Of a stretch of 64,000 nucleotides of DNA, positions 10,225-24,861 are shown in pieces. The notes under the pieces were generated by a model. It was not told the origin of the DNA. It saw only the letters and a list, made by a program, of their open reading frames with translations, and did not search any database. Position 1 is the first letter of the stretch. Each line of letters starts with the position of its first letter. Location of the stretch: the NCBI RefSeq assembly GCF_017591435.1, contig NC_059301.1:33384986-33448985 (forward strand), in the 5' to 3' direction. This DNA is from Portunus trituberculatus. Taxonomy: Eukaryota; Arthropoda; Malacostraca; Decapoda; Portunidae. The position numbers and the translations under genes are program-made.

Positions 10225-11170
10225 AAGATTTATCGAAACACCAATTGGCCTAAAGAGACTGAGTGATGATAACACGGACAAAGATTTTTCTGGATTTAAA
10301 GAGAAAAGAGGTAATATGAGGAGGCTGATAAACATGGAAAGGGAGATAAGATAGATGAAGGAAGTGATGTGAAGTATGATGGAAAAACAAGATAAGTTGA
10401 TAAAAGAAAACACTGAACTAAAAGTGAGATTAGAGGAATGTGAGAAAGTAAGAGAAATAAACCAAGAGATGAAGGAGGAGATGCAGGAGATAAAGAAACA
10501 AAACGATATACTAACAGCTAAATGTTGTGATTATGAAGAATCCTTAAGGAACCTACAGAAAAAAATATAGGATGGGGAGGATAAAGTAGAGAATGAAACG
10601 GATGAAAGCAAATTGGAAGAATTACGAAATGCATGGAAACAGGAACGGGAAGAAGATAAAGTCAAATTTTCAGAGGTAGTAAGGAAGCAAATACAAGAAA
10701 AGACAAAAGACATTGTTATACAAGTAATTAAGAAGAAAGAAGATCTAGTGAGGGATACAGTGGATAAGAGGAAATGTATCCTAATTTTTGGGCGGAAGGA
10801 TAAAAAAAATCCAAATAATTTCGTGAGAGAGAGAGAAGAGAGAGAATTGGCCAAAACTATTATCAAACAGGTCCAAGACAGCAAACTGGAGTTGGACCAG
10901 GAAGTGGAGGAAGTGATTAGGTTGGGAAGGTTTAGTGAAGAGGGAAAGAGATCAATGAAAGTGAGAATGAGATCTCAGGTGCCAGTGGGGGAGATTATGA
11001 CAAGAAAAGGGAAACTGGCTGATGATACTGAATTTAAGGATAGATGAATAAAAGAGATACGAACCTGGAAGAGAGGAAAAAGGAGAAAGTGCTAAGAAAT
11101 GAAGCTAAGGAAAAAAAAATGAGAAAAGGATGGAGATAGGGGAAAAGAATTTCTACTGGAGGGTTCTAGA
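10225..11170 (+). pseudogene. LINE B copy 1, ORF1 (coiled coil plus nucleic-acid-binding region)
   Basis: Frames 10376-10570 and 10613-11047 encode a long heptad-type coiled coil (KQDKLIKENTELKVRLEEC...) then KRKCILIFGRKDKKNP, a Lys/Glu-rich linker and VIRLGRFSEEGKRSMKVRMR. The last part resembles the RRM-like/C-terminal nucleic-acid-binding half of L1-type ORF1 proteins (R-G...RPIKVRF...). It probably forms the RNA-coating protein of the element. Interrupted by stops at 10352 and 10570. The CCTTAAGG site at 10542-10549 corresponds to the piggyBac target in copy 3. Confidence 0.7.
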
Positions 11171-11219
11171 TATGCGATTGAAGAAGTGGTATCTTTCGAA
11201 GAAGGAGGAGGTCATGGAG

Positions 11220-11943
11220 GAGGCAAGAAATTAAGAGGGACTTATACTAATATCAATGGGTTATTATCCAGTGTGTTGGAGGTTAGAGATTATTTGAAGA
11301 AGAAAAAACAGATATAATGTGTATAGTAGAAACAAAATTAAAAGAGGAGTTTAACGTTAGCTTTAAAGAAGAGGGATATAATAGCTGGAAAAGAGACAGG
11401 AAGGGAAAAGGGGGAGGAGTGCTAATAATGATTTGTGATAATATATGTGTGGAGGAAGTGCAATATGGTGATGGCATGGCAGAAGTAATGGGAGTAACAA
11501 TCAAGACAGAGGAATTGAAAAAAAGGAAAATCATAGTTACGTTTGTACCACCTAAGACAAATACAATGGAAACTGAGGAACATAAGGATATGCAAAGAGA
11601 GGTGATCAAGTCCCTAGATAATATAAGAGGAGATGGAAAAATACTAATAGTAGGAGACTTTAACTGTAAAAGAGTAAACTGGAGAGAGATGGAAGTAATG
11701 GGTAACGCTGGATCATGGAGTGAGGAAGTATTACAGTTGCCTATGGTGAATACACTGGATCAGTGGGTGAAAGAATCAAACTGGTACAGGGGGAAGAAGA
11801 ACCATTGTTGCTTGACCTAGTATTCACATAGAAGCCAGAGTCCCTTCCCAGTATACAATACCTAAGTCCAATGGAAAGAAGTGATCATGTAACATTAATG
11901 TTTGAAATGCAAGAGGACAGGATAAGATGGATTCTATTCAAGT
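11220..11943 (+). pseudogene. LINE B copy 1, endonuclease domain
   Basis: Shows the order expected of an APE-type endonuclease: TYTNINGLLS (the Asn-containing first strand), MCIVETKLKEEF (catalytic Glu), FVPPKTNTM, LIVGDFNCKRVNW (Asp-x-Asn), LLDLVFT and MERSDHVTLMF (Asp-His). The open stretch 11317-11820 is 167 codons; a frameshift and stop near 11815 break it before the SDH motif. The RTE-like element begins a few tens of bases later, and the LINE resumes after 15320. Confidence 0.75.
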
Positions 11944-14900
11944 GACGAGTGAGTGCCCTCTACGTCCCATAGCTCAGTCCCCTTCTGCTTCTACTGTATT
12001 TGCTTCCCTTTCTGTCCTTTCTTTGGTAGTCTTTTACCCTCAGGGATACCAGTGTCCCTGTTCAAGGCTGACCTAGCTGGTTGGGGTGGGGCTTGCAACC
12101 CCTCCTTATAAAAAAAAGTCCACAGCTACTACCAGAGTTAGAGGTAGAGGTTGGGGTCAAGGCTCTAGGCACAGGCAAGCCTCTTACCACAATCCCGATC
12201 CAGTTCTGCTGGGGGGTCTGACCGTGCAAGGACCTCGAGTGCCAAGGCACCAGAGGGGCTTGCCTACTTGTATGACGGATGCAGGGGAAAGCTCGCAAGA
12301 CCCCTGTGTCTTGAGAGGAGCGGAAGGATCCCCTCACCCTATTTTCAACTTTGGGGGTGCTGGTGGGTTGCAGATGTGGCACCTGCCCATCGGACCATTC
12401 CTAGGGTAAACCTTTGGAAGGTTCTACGTATAGGCTCTTGGAATGTCCTGAGCCTCTCAGAGGATCACCGACTGCCTCATCTATCGGATGAGCTCAGTAG
12501 GCTGAGGGTGGATATGGTAGGACTCTCTGAGACAAGGAGGCCTGGCAGTGGCGAGACCAGTAGCAAGGGTTTTACTTACTATTGGTCCGGCAAGAGCAAT
12601 GGTCACCATGTCAAGGGGGTAGCCATAGGCGTCTCCAGCTGACTGCAGCCGTCCGTTGTAGAGGTTACTCCAGTTGATGAGCATATAATGCAACTATAAG
12701 GCTGAAGCACAGTCTAGGATTCATGTCTGTTGTTCAGTTTACACTCCTACCAAGGTGTGTGAAGCCAAACTCGACTCTGTACTGGACCAGTGTCCCTGTC
12801 GTGATGCATTTATTGTCTTGGGCGACTTTAATGCTATCACTGGCACTGAGAGAGCCGGTTGCAAGCTATGTGTTGGTCTCATGGCTCTGGTACCAGGAAT
12901 GACAACAGCTCTTTCCTTCTGAATCTTGCAAGATCCAGAAGGTTGAGAATTGCAGGTTCTTGGTATCAGAGACCAGTGCTGCACCGCTGGACTTGGTATA
13001 GCAATGCCAGAGGGGTAGTGAAGGAGATTGACCACATCCTTGTTACTACTCATTGGAGGATCCTTCAGAAATGCAGGGTTTTTTCGGAGTGCCGAGTTCT
13101 TTGCAAGTGATCACAGGCTTGTTGTTGCTACACTCAAGCTGCATGTCAAGTCCAGAAAGCCTCCAAGATATGACCACACTGTGTTTCATCTTGAGAAACT
13201 GAAAGACTTGACATGTGCCCAGGAGTATGCAGTGACAGTCTCCAATCAGTTTGGAGTGCTTGACACCATTGAAGACCTGATAGAGCTATGAGATTCCTTC
13301 AAACGTGAGACTCTTGAGGCTGCCAAGGAATGTGTTGGGGAGTGCCCAAGGTCACAGAGTGGCTTCGTCTCAGTAGAGACGGTGGACAGTTTTGAGGAGA
13401 GTCGCGCTGCCAGACTTTTGCTAGGAACCACGACCAGTACAGGGCTCTGTCACGTAGGACTAGAGCTCTCCTGAGGAGAGACAAGGAGAGGTATGTCAGG
13501 AGTCTCGCTGAGGATGTAGTGTCATTTAAATGCTAATGACCTCCGACTTGCCTATCGAGCCCTGAAGAAACTCTGGTCCAAGTCTACATCTCAGGCAAGC
13601 GCTATCCGAACTGCAGATGGCTGCCTCGTGTCGGACGCAGATGGGCAAATGGCTCGTTGGGCTGAGTACTATGAGCAGCTGTTCACAGTGGTTCTTCCAT
13701 ACGGACAGCTCCAAACTGCAGGGTTACAGATGCTGGATGCTGATCCACCCATTGATAAAACTGCACCCTCCATTGATGATGTCAAAGAGGCTGTGGCAAA
13801 GTTGAGGGGTGGAAAGGCAGCTGGCATCTGTAACATCAGTGCGGAGCACCTCAAAGCGGAGGGTGAGGCCATGATGCGTGGGTTGCATGCTGTCTTGACT
13901 GCTGTATGGCATTCATGTACCATTCCCCCTGACTGGAAAAAGGGGTTGGTCATCCCTATCTGGAAGGGGAAAGGGGACCGTCAGGACTGCAACAACTACC
14001 ACAGTATAACACTGCTTATCATACCAGGCAAGGTGCTTGTCCATTTGCTGTTGATACGCATCCACAGTCACCTGCTGAAACACCAGAGACCTGAACAGTC
14101 TGGGTTCACGCCCAGTAAGTCAACAACTGACCGGATCCTAGCACTTCGCATACTGGTGGAGTGCTGACATGAGTTTCGACAGGGGATGCTCGCACCCTAT
14201 GTCGATCTCAAGAAGGCGTTTGACTCAGTGTATTGAGAGACACTCTGGGATCTTCTGCGCCTCCGTGGGATTCCTGCAAGGATTACTGGTCTATTAACTG
14301 GCCTCTACTCTGGGATCTGTGAGTGCTGTGAATTGTGGAGGGGCCATGTCCAGCTTCTTCCCTGTGAATACGGGAGTGAGGCAGGGATGTGTGCTTGCTC
14401 CACTTTTCAACATTTGCATGGACTGGGTACTAAGCAGAGTTGTAGACCAAAGTCATTGTGGAGCATCTGTCGGCAATACTGAGATTACAGATCTTGTTTT
14501 TGCCGATGATGCAGTAATCTTTGCTGAGTCACTGGAGGTTCTGGTAATGGCTCTAGAGGCACTGCATGAGGAGGCAAAGCTCCTGGGACTCCAGGTTTCC
14601 TGGCTGAAGACCAAGGTTCATGTGTTTGGAGGCTTACTAGATGAAACAGTACAGTCTGTCCATGCGTGTGACGAGGACGTTGAGATCTCTGAAAGTTTCA
14701 CATACCTTGGTAGTGTAGTGCATAACAATGGTGTGTTGAGCCAGGAAGTTGTACAGCAGATTGGCCTGGCTCATGACGTTATGGACTTGCTCAGCACAAG
14801 TATTTGGCGTTGTCAGTACCTGTGCAGATGGACAAAGATTTGGATCCTCAAGTCGCTGGTGATCCCTGTCTTACTCTATGGTTGTGAGACATGGACACTG

Positions 14901-15320
14901 AACACCGATCTGAAGAGGTGAATTGATGTCTTTGGTACCAGATGGCTTCACAAGATCATGGGGTACTGCTGTTATGACTTTGTGTCAAATCAGTGATTGC
15001 ACCGTGAGACTGATTAAAGGCTGATTACCAGCATAATCCGTCAACGCCAACTGCGACTATATGGACATATGGCACACTACCCAGAAACCGATCCTGCATA
15101 TTGGGTTGTCTCTGCAAGGGATAACCCAGCATGGAGGAGAACAAGGGGACATCCACAAAACTCATGGCTGCGTCAAGTCAATGCCTCCTGCTGGGAGTTA
15201 CTTGGTATGGGAAGGGAGCCTGCATGGAGACTCGCAAGACGTGACTGCCTGGAGTGGCACCATAGGGTAGGTGAGGCGACGTGCCCCCGTGGCATATGCC
15301 CCCCATGATTGATTGATTGA
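11944..15320 (+). mobile_element. RTE-like LINE inserted in LINE B copy 1
   Basis: Endonuclease starts at about 12415 (VLRIGSWNVLSLSEDHRLP, then DMVGLSETRRPGSGE and TYYWSG), continues with RTWTWYSN-like and KEIDHILV blocks near 12985-13040, and RT runs from about 13600: KLRGGKAAGICNISAEHLK, IPIWKGKGDRQDCNNY, EQSGFTPSKSTTDRILALR, VDLKKAFDSVY, TGVRQGCVLAPLFN, and TDLVFADDAVIFAES with the catalytic FADD intact (near 14500). A C-terminal YGHMAHYPETDPA-type segment ends at ATGATTGATTGATTGA, a short-repeat tail typical of RTE elements, rather than poly(A). Many stops; inactive. Its proteins are the sort automatic pipelines label craniofacial development protein 2-like. Junction sequence matches LINE B at 43180 (reverse complement) across the gap; the target duplication is not clear. 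Confidence 0.85.
14319..14921 (+). pseudogene. RTE-like reverse transcriptase, longest open segment
   Basis: A 200-codon uninterrupted frame covers the RT palm to thumb: GVRQGCVLAPLFNICMDW, the FADD metal-binding motif in TDLVFADDAVIF, the QVSWLKTKVHVFGG strand, ESFTYLGSVVHNNG and LYGCETWTLNTDLKR. The catalytic residues are present, but the domain lacks its own start and the upstream frame is broken around 14160-14300, so it is a decayed copy rather than an active gene. Confidence 0.8.
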
Positions 15321-15933
15321 ATACAAAAAAAGAAATCAAATTATGCAAGAGCAGATTTTGCAAAGTTAAGAAAATTTTTTGCTGATATTGAATGGAGGAA
15401 CATTATGAATGAAAGAACAATACAGGATGAATATGAAATATGTATTCCTACAGAAATATAATGAAGGAGTGAAGAAATATGTACCTATCTAAAGAGTAAA
15501 GAAAAGTATACAAGCTTGGTACAATGCCAGATGTATAGAAGCTAAAAGGAAAAAAGATAAAGGTTGGGAGAAACTCAAAATGCAGAAAAAAAAAAAACAG
15601 CAGTATAAGGATGTGAGAAATTAATATATTAGAGTAAGGAGAGGGTAAGAAAGAAACTTTGAGAAAAATGTGATGCAAAAAAGCAAAGATGAACCCAAAC
15701 TTTTCTAGAAATTTAGAAATGATAAGATGAAGAATAAGGAAACAATAGAAGAAAATAATTAAAGGAGGGAAGACATACCAGAAAGCAAAGGAAATGAGTG
15801 AAATAATGAATGAAAGTTTCAAAACTGTGTTCACTGAAGAAGAGAAATTTACAGAACCAAATAGGACATTGCATTGCCAAGGATTGCAGGAAATCATAGT
15901 GCACAAAGAAGATATTGGAAGACTAGTAGATAA

Positions 15934-16877
15934 CATAACATAACATACATAACATAAATAATAGGATAACAAAGGGCCACCAGGGCCCATCTAGGTTATC
16001 CTGTATCAGTCGCACAGCGACCTCGTCATCAGTACTTAAAGATACACTTACAAGTACACAATACATTATATACTAATTCTAAATATTTGGCCCATTAACA
16101 GGGCTAAGTCCTGCAGTGAAATCCTCTACAATTTGTGGTCCCCATACATGGGGATCATGTCTTATTTAACTATAGTAAATTTCTTATAAAAACTATCATG
16201 CAGTGCTATACATAATTATAAATCTAATAAATTTAAGTGCTTATCTAATCTGTTTTAAACATTGTCAAACTAGTGCTATTTACAACCATCTCTGGCAATG
16301 CATTCCAGAAGTCTACCACCCTATGACTAAAGAAATATTTTCTTATATCTAACCTGCAGCCTTGCTTTCTAATCTTCCTGCCATGATTTCTAGTCCTATT
16401 TCCCTCCTCTAAGGTAAAGAAAGATCTCACATCTATGTAGTTTGTATTTGAGAACATTTTAAATAACTCTATCATATCCCCTCTTATACATCTCCTCTCA
16501 AATGAAAACATGTTTAATTCCTTTAATCTATCTCTATACTCCAGGTGCTTTAATGCTGGTATCATCCTAGTTGCTCTTCTCTGAACTGCTTCTAACATGT
16601 TGATATCCTGCCTATAGTGGGGTGACCAGGCCTGTATGCAATACTCTAAATGGGGCCTAACATAGGAATTATATAAGCTATGCACCACTTCCTTACTTTT
16701 ATAACTAACATTTCTATTTATAAAACCCAGGATCCTATTTGCCCTATTTCTTGCTTCTAAACATTGCTTTGAAAATTTCATAGTCCTGTCTATCACTACT
16801 CCTAAATCCTTTCCTTCCTCTACTGCCTCTAGCCAACATCCCTCCATCTCATAGTTAAAGTTTGTGTTGTCTTTACC
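15934..16877 (-). mobile_element. CR1-like LINE, 5'-truncated, nested in LINE B copy 1
   Basis: Bounded by a 7-bp target duplication TAGATAA (15927-15933 and 16878-16884); excision in silico restores the LINE B sequence seen at 42590-42610 on the other strand. The minus-strand frame 16847-16245 is 200 codons without a stop and covers the RT C-terminus: KDLGVVIDRTMKFSKQC, RPHLEYCIQAWSPHYR, VQRRATRMIP, HRVVDFWNALP. The element ends at the left in AACAT-type repeats (TTATG on its own strand), a microsatellite-like tail of the CR1/L2 sort. No catalytic palm is retained. The low decay suggests relatively recent insertion. Confidence 0.88.
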
Positions 16878-16884
16878 TAGATAA

Positions 16885-17692
16885 TTTGGATGTCAGAAAA
16901 GCAATGGGGCCAGATAGTGTATCAGGCTGGGCATCAAAGGAATGTAAAGAGCAGCTGTTAGATCCAATTTGAGAAATGGTTTCAACTTTATTAAAAGAAG
17001 GGAGAGTACTACTGGAATGGAAGAGAGCCAACATAATCTCAATATTCAAAGGAGGAAAGTCAACTGAGCCATTAAATTACAGACTGGTGTTGTGGGGAAG
17101 ATATGTGAAATTGTTATCAAAGAAAAATGAGTTAAATATCTGGAAAAAGAACAGGTTATATTGAACAAACAATCTAGGTTCAGGACAGGAAGGTCATGTG
17201 TGTTGAACTTATTAAGTTTCTACTCAAAAGTAACAGAAGGACTGGAAAGCAGAGGTAGATGCGTGGACATAGTATACCTGGACATAAAAAAGGCTTTTGA
17301 TAAAGTCCATCATGACAGACTACTTTGGAAGTTAGAGAGCATAGGACTGTGAGGAACTTTGTTAGATTGGAAAAGAGATTACTTGGAGGACAGAGAGATA
17401 CATATTCATCTTGGGGTAAAGTGACAAATGGAGTGCCACAAGGATCAGTGTTAGCCCCCATTATGTTCCAGGTATATGTAAATGACATACAAAAAGGAGT
17501 AACCAGTTATAATAATTTGTTTACTAATGATGCAAAATTGCTAAGAGTAATCAAAATCCAAGAGGACTGTTTGCTGCTGCAGGTAGATATAAAAAAAATT
17601 TATGAGTGGAGTAAGAAGTGGAAGTTAGAGTTCATTACCAAGAAATGTCACATAATTGAATTTGGAAAGAGTAAGAGAAGACCGGTATGGAA
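16885..17692 (+). pseudogene. LINE B copy 1, reverse transcriptase palm
   Basis: Shows ATGPDSVSGW-like, LEWKRANIISIFKGGKS, RFRTGRSCVLNLLSFYSK, VYLDIKKAFDKVHHDRLLW and NGVPQGSVLAPIMFQVYVN. The metal-binding FADDAKLL of the family reads FTNDAKLL at about 17520, losing one catalytic Asp. Frames shift at least three times. The domain would copy the element's RNA at the nick made by the endonuclease. Confidence 0.8.
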
Positions 17693-18240
17693 CAGTGGTG
17701 GCGTAGTGGATAAGGTAGTGAGCGTGGGTTCGGGCAGACATCCACGCATAGGTTCGAATCTCACCACATACTGCTTTGTAGCTATGCCATTTGTCAAGTG
17801 GTTTAAAGTTACCTACATGTCACCACAAGGTTCTAGGTGATTACACCAAAGATGCACTTTTTAAAATTATTTTTTTTATTTATACCATGTGGGCTTTTCA
17901 CGGAATTTATGCGCTAAAGGGGATACTGTTAGGGTACCTCCTATCTCAAAGCCCATCTGCTAGGAAACCATTGCCCCGAATGAGGAAGCCCAGCCTACAC
18001 TCGGACTGTGGACAGGATTCGAACCCATGCGCTTGGATACCCCTCGGACCCCAAAGTGCGCATGGTTCCACTGTACCACGGTGGCCCCTTGGTGGTGATA
18101 TGGGCTCTAATATAGCTACCACTATAAATAAAACTGCCTGTGCCAATAATGGGCAAAAGCTGAACAGTGCTTCCCACATATACTCTTCTGCTATAGGCCA
18201 TAAAATGGGGGAAAAAAAAAAAAAAGTAAATAAAAAAAAA
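17693..18240 (+). mobile_element. Composite tRNA-derived SINE
   Basis: The plus strand has a pol III A box TGGCGTAGTGG at 17699-17709 and a B box GGTTCGAATC at 17751-17760, spaced as in tRNA genes. A second pair lies on the minus strand: A box TGGTACAGTGG (complement of 18068-18078) and B box GGTTCGAATCC (complement of 18015-18025). The two tRNA-like heads point toward one another around an AT-rich centre (about 17860-17885). Poly(A)-rich sequence at 18209-18240 forms the right edge, after which LINE B resumes with CTGATGGGAGAGG. It splits the LINE RT frame right after the FGKSKRRPVW block. Whether this is one dimeric SINE or two independent SINEs is unresolved. Confidence 0.72.
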
Positions 18241-19757
<1,517 letters not shown>

Positions 19758-19815
19758 CAATTTCCTGTACTCATCATCCTTTTTTTGTTCTTTAGCTTCC
19801 TGTTCCTTTTTGTAC
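19758..19815 (-). CDS. MNS1-like: MNS1-like gene, exon with KKEQEAKEQKK
   Basis: A 58-nt exon with acceptor TCTTTTCAG before 19815 and donor GTAATT after 19758. The first G completes a Lys codon begun by the preceding exon; 19 residues YKKEQEAKEQKKDDEYRKL follow and the exon leaves phase 0, which matches the next exon at 5169. The Asp-Asp-Glu-Tyr-Arg-Lys end sits where family members have an acidic-aromatic-Arg lead-in to the TPH core. The short length would be missed by simple frame scanning. Confidence 0.7.
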
Positions 19816-19892
19816 CTGAAAAGATGCATCGTACATAAAAATTTGCATAAAAATGCTAGAATATAAATTCAAAATTTTGTATATAAACACAT

Positions 19893-19894
<2 letters not shown>

Positions 19895-19964
<70 letters not shown>
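19895..19964. repeat. (GA)n microsatellite within a short intron
   Basis: About 35 GA units in the 221-bp intron between exons 20037-20182 and 19758-19815 of the MNS1-like gene; no LINE sequence adjoins it. Confidence 0.96.
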
Positions 19965-19966
<2 letters not shown>

Positions 19967-20036
19967 GCTGCACTGAGATCAAATGTATAAGGATGGATAG
20001 TTTTAAAGGGTATAGAAAAGTTTATATTGTACATAC

Positions 20037-20182
20037 TTCACTTGGTCATCCAGCCCTCTAATAAGGCTAAGTCTCGCTTCTTCTCTATGTTTCTCCTTCT
20101 CTTCAGTAAATTTCTTTTCTTGGGCACTTTTTTGTAGTATTTCCAGTTCAAGTCTTGTATCCTGGATCACATCTTTTTCCAT
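20037..20182 (-). CDS. MNS1-like: MNS1-like gene, coiled-coil exon
   Basis: Acceptor TTTTATAG before 20182; the donor that keeps the frame is GTATGT after 20037 (a GTGAAG a few bases earlier would break the frame with the next exon). Codes MEKDVIQDTRLELEILQKSA then EKEKHREEARLSLIRGLDDQVK, an uninterrupted charged helix with heptad spacing. Entry phase 0, exit leaves AA. Rich in Glu, Lys and Arg, as in filamentous axonemal proteins. The initial Met is internal, not a start. Confidence 0.75.
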
Positions 20183-22117
20183 CTATAAAATAATAATAAT
20201 GATAAATTACTAGGATCAAGCTATAGTAGTACATTCACCTCAACAATGATCTAGAACCTAAGCTAGACTTGTGGAATAGCTGGGTCACTCACATGCAATG
20301 TTGTTGGCATTCACAAATGCTTTCATGATGTATGCCTCTGTATCATCCATTTCATTTCTTCTTCAGTGCAAAATAGACCACTTTTATTTATACCATTAGA
20401 CATAGCAATAATTGTAGAACCAAAATATGTTTATCAAATGTGTGAGACAAGAACTAAAGATGTTATTTTGAGTTGGAGAGAAAGAACAGAAGCATAATCT
20501 TTATATGTACAACTCCTTTTTTTTTATTTCTACTATTTCCTGTATTCATGAAATGATTTTCTAATGAAGCCATCTCACCGTTGTTCTGACCTGAATCTTG
20601 CCCTTTCTCTGTAACTGCCTCATCTGAACTAGTTCTCCACAGACTTTCATTCTCACAGTCTGTTACAGAGCTTTACTCCACACTCACAAGGGTCTGTCAC
20701 CTCTTGCAGTCTACTATATCAGCTGTAACCAAGGCTCCCTTCTATAACACCTTGAGGTGGCTACCCTGTTTATCCCACCAACAGGGAAAGAATCTAATCT
20801 CAAGAAACAACCTTAGCTGGAAAGGAACAATCAACTACATTCTAGGAGGACAAACCACTCATATTTTTGAGGTTTATAATATGATGTCAACTATCGCCCT
20901 TTTGTGAACAACAAAAAGACAAACCACCCATGTTAACATCATTTACAAACCTCTAACTAAGCAGTGGTATTTACTTTCTTCCAGACAACAAGGCCAGCAC
21001 TCTAAAACTGCTGGAATTGGGAAGACAACAAACACCACTACCCAACTTACTATTAATAATAACCTCTGGCCCCCAAGCTTATCCAAGCTTCAAGATTTAA
21101 GATATCCAACACTCTACCCTGTTCAGCTGAATGCTCACCTCACCACACAAAGACCACAGGTTGACCATATGTGCACACAGCCTGGTGTGGTTTTACTTCA
21201 TGTCACAGAGTTCCAGCTTCTATCTCCTTATAACAGGGCAAAATTTGGGTCCTGTGGTCTGAAAGGGCTCCTCACAATACTTGGCAGAGAACTACTGCCT
21301 CACAATCAAACCTCTATTAATAATTACTCTACTTGGTCCTATTCTGGGTATCACACACTCTCCCTCTCAAACAATTCTGGGAGTGAGGGGGAGGTGCTCT
21401 CCCACTCTCTCTTGGTGGCCAGGGAGGGGAAGAGAGGGAGCAGGACACATCCCAACCCCTGCTCCACTCACCTGTCTGTACTCAACAAAAATACAAAGAA
21501 CAAACACCTTACCACCTTCCTCATGGGCACACTAACATATATATTGGACAACACAAACTACACTGAGCTTTTGCCCCACCATCCTGTAACATGGTGCATG
21601 TCTCAAAATGAAAAAAAAAGGTTACAGGAGAAATGACAACTCTCGGCACAGTAATCTCTTAGCAAGCACAAGTTAACTAGGCATCTTGCCTCCCTGCACT
21701 CAGCAACATTTGTTGCTTAGATCTAATTTTCAATAAGTAGAACATCACCTCTCCTCTACTACTAATATCCATCCATGGCTTGGTGGAGGCAGAGCTATCC
21801 AGTGATTGAGATAATCAACACAAAACTATATAACAATATTTATATACCTTGTTATAAAAGTGTACAACAAGTAATTATAAAATATATTTTCTTCTATATA
21901 GTTAAGTTTGTTTCATATCCTGTAACTCATACCCTTCAACATAAAGTCAACTGATGCAATCCTCCAGACTTTGTATGTACTGTACAGTTTAGTTCAGTAA
22001 TGTTTAATTTACAAGAGTTTTATGTAACCCTTGCATAATTCAAGAAATCCCTGTACCCTAAACTCATGGAACAACCTGTTTGTATAGTATCAATTATACT
22101 TTTCTCATCTTACTCAC
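20183..22117. other. Intron of the MNS1-like gene with an unclassified block
   Basis: Between exons at 20182 and 22118. Bases 20560-21650 differ in texture from the flanking AT-rich intron (more C-rich, with several 60-155 codon plus-strand frames such as 21169-21636) and may be an old transposon, but no RT, integrase, transposase or terminal repeat is recognised. I make no functional call. Confidence 0.45.
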
Positions 22118-22244
22118 TTGCTGCTTTTCCAACTTATGGATGAGAGCCACTTCCTGTTGCTGGTGCTGCAGCCTTTGCATCTCTGCTTTCTGTCGTTCCA
22201 TTTCTTTTTGGAGTTCTATTCTCAGGTTATATTCTTCTGCACAC
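22118..22244 (-). CDS. MNS1-like: MNS1-like gene, coiled-coil exon
   Basis: Acceptor CCACAG before 22244 and donor GTGAGT after 22118, both strong. Entry G completes an Arg codon; 42 residues follow, CAEEYNLRIELQKEMERQK then AEMQRLQHQQQEVALIHKLE. A continuous coiled coil of E/K/Q/R with hydrophobic heptad positions. Exits in phase 0, matching the next exon. The long T-run (22250-22260) immediately upstream serves as the polypyrimidine tract once read on the minus strand only weakly, so splicing strength there is uncertain. Confidence 0.75.
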
Positions 22245-22729
22245 CTGTGGTTTTTTTTTTTATTTTCATTTATTGACTTGTAAACTGGTCTAATAAAAAA
22301 CTCAAATAATTTCAACAAGTGATGCTTTACATGAATCAGACTACATCTCTAGAGAAAGAGAGTGAACTACATATTTATTACCAAGTATGACAGAAAGGAT
22401 ATCAAACTTTAAAGTCAGAAAGAGCAAAACATTTGTGAAGGCAATCTTTTCACAATCAGGGAAGAAAAGAAGTGATGACCATGTTGAATTTATGCAAAAC
22501 TTAACAAAAAAAAACATGGATGAGTGTAAAGAGTTAATCTCAATCAGTAGAAAATCAGTAGGGAGAGAAGATTCAACTTCTATAGATTGTGGAAACAAAT
22601 AGGAAGCAGCACTGCACTGCAGTCAGTGAAGTATGAAAGCCTAAAGTTTAGTTTCAGAAATGAACTCAATTTCAAAAATGTTAATACTATACCAAAACTA
22701 ACAAGAAAATAAGTTTTTATATACTGAAC

Positions 22730-22846
22730 CTTGAAATATTTCTATCTTGTAATTTGTCTTCCTCCTCAAGAAGTTTCCTTAGTTCAGTCTGCTTCTGAAG
22801 GGCAAGTCGAGTATTTTCTTGGGATGCCTGTCTCTTCTCCCACTGC
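22730..22846 (-). CDS. MNS1-like: MNS1-like gene, coiled-coil exon
   Basis: Acceptor CTCACTCAG before 22846 and donor GTTCAG after 22730. The first G completes a Glu codon started by the exon at 45273; then QWEKRQASQENTRLALQKQ, TELRKLLEEEDKLQDRN and ISR. 117 nt, exits leaving AG, which the next exon completes as Arg. The preceding intron is about 22.4 kb long and holds family B LINEs, Gypsy, piggyBac and the FEN1-like unit. Confidence 0.72.

Positions 22847-24861
<2,015 letters not shown>

Noticed and set aside
12268..12642. A host craniofacial development protein 2-like gene
   Set aside because: That label in databases reflects RTE endonucleases; the same unit continues into RT and a TGATTGA tail here.
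17693..17770. A tRNA gene
   Set aside because: A and B boxes are good but there is no complete cloverleaf with acceptor pairing, and the sequence continues into a SINE body inserted in a LINE.
20037..20182. Donor GTGAAG at 20041 for the coiled-coil exon
   Set aside because: Using it puts the next exon (19815) out of frame with an early stop; GTATGT at 20036 keeps the frame and is the better consensus.
20704..20907. An exon of the MNS1-like gene on the plus strand
   Set aside because: Opposite strand to the gene, no coiled-coil composition, and the flanking exons already join in phase without it.
21169..21636. A 155-codon frame as a possible gene
   Set aside because: No start context, domain, splice support or homologous copy could be seen; kept only as an unclassified block.
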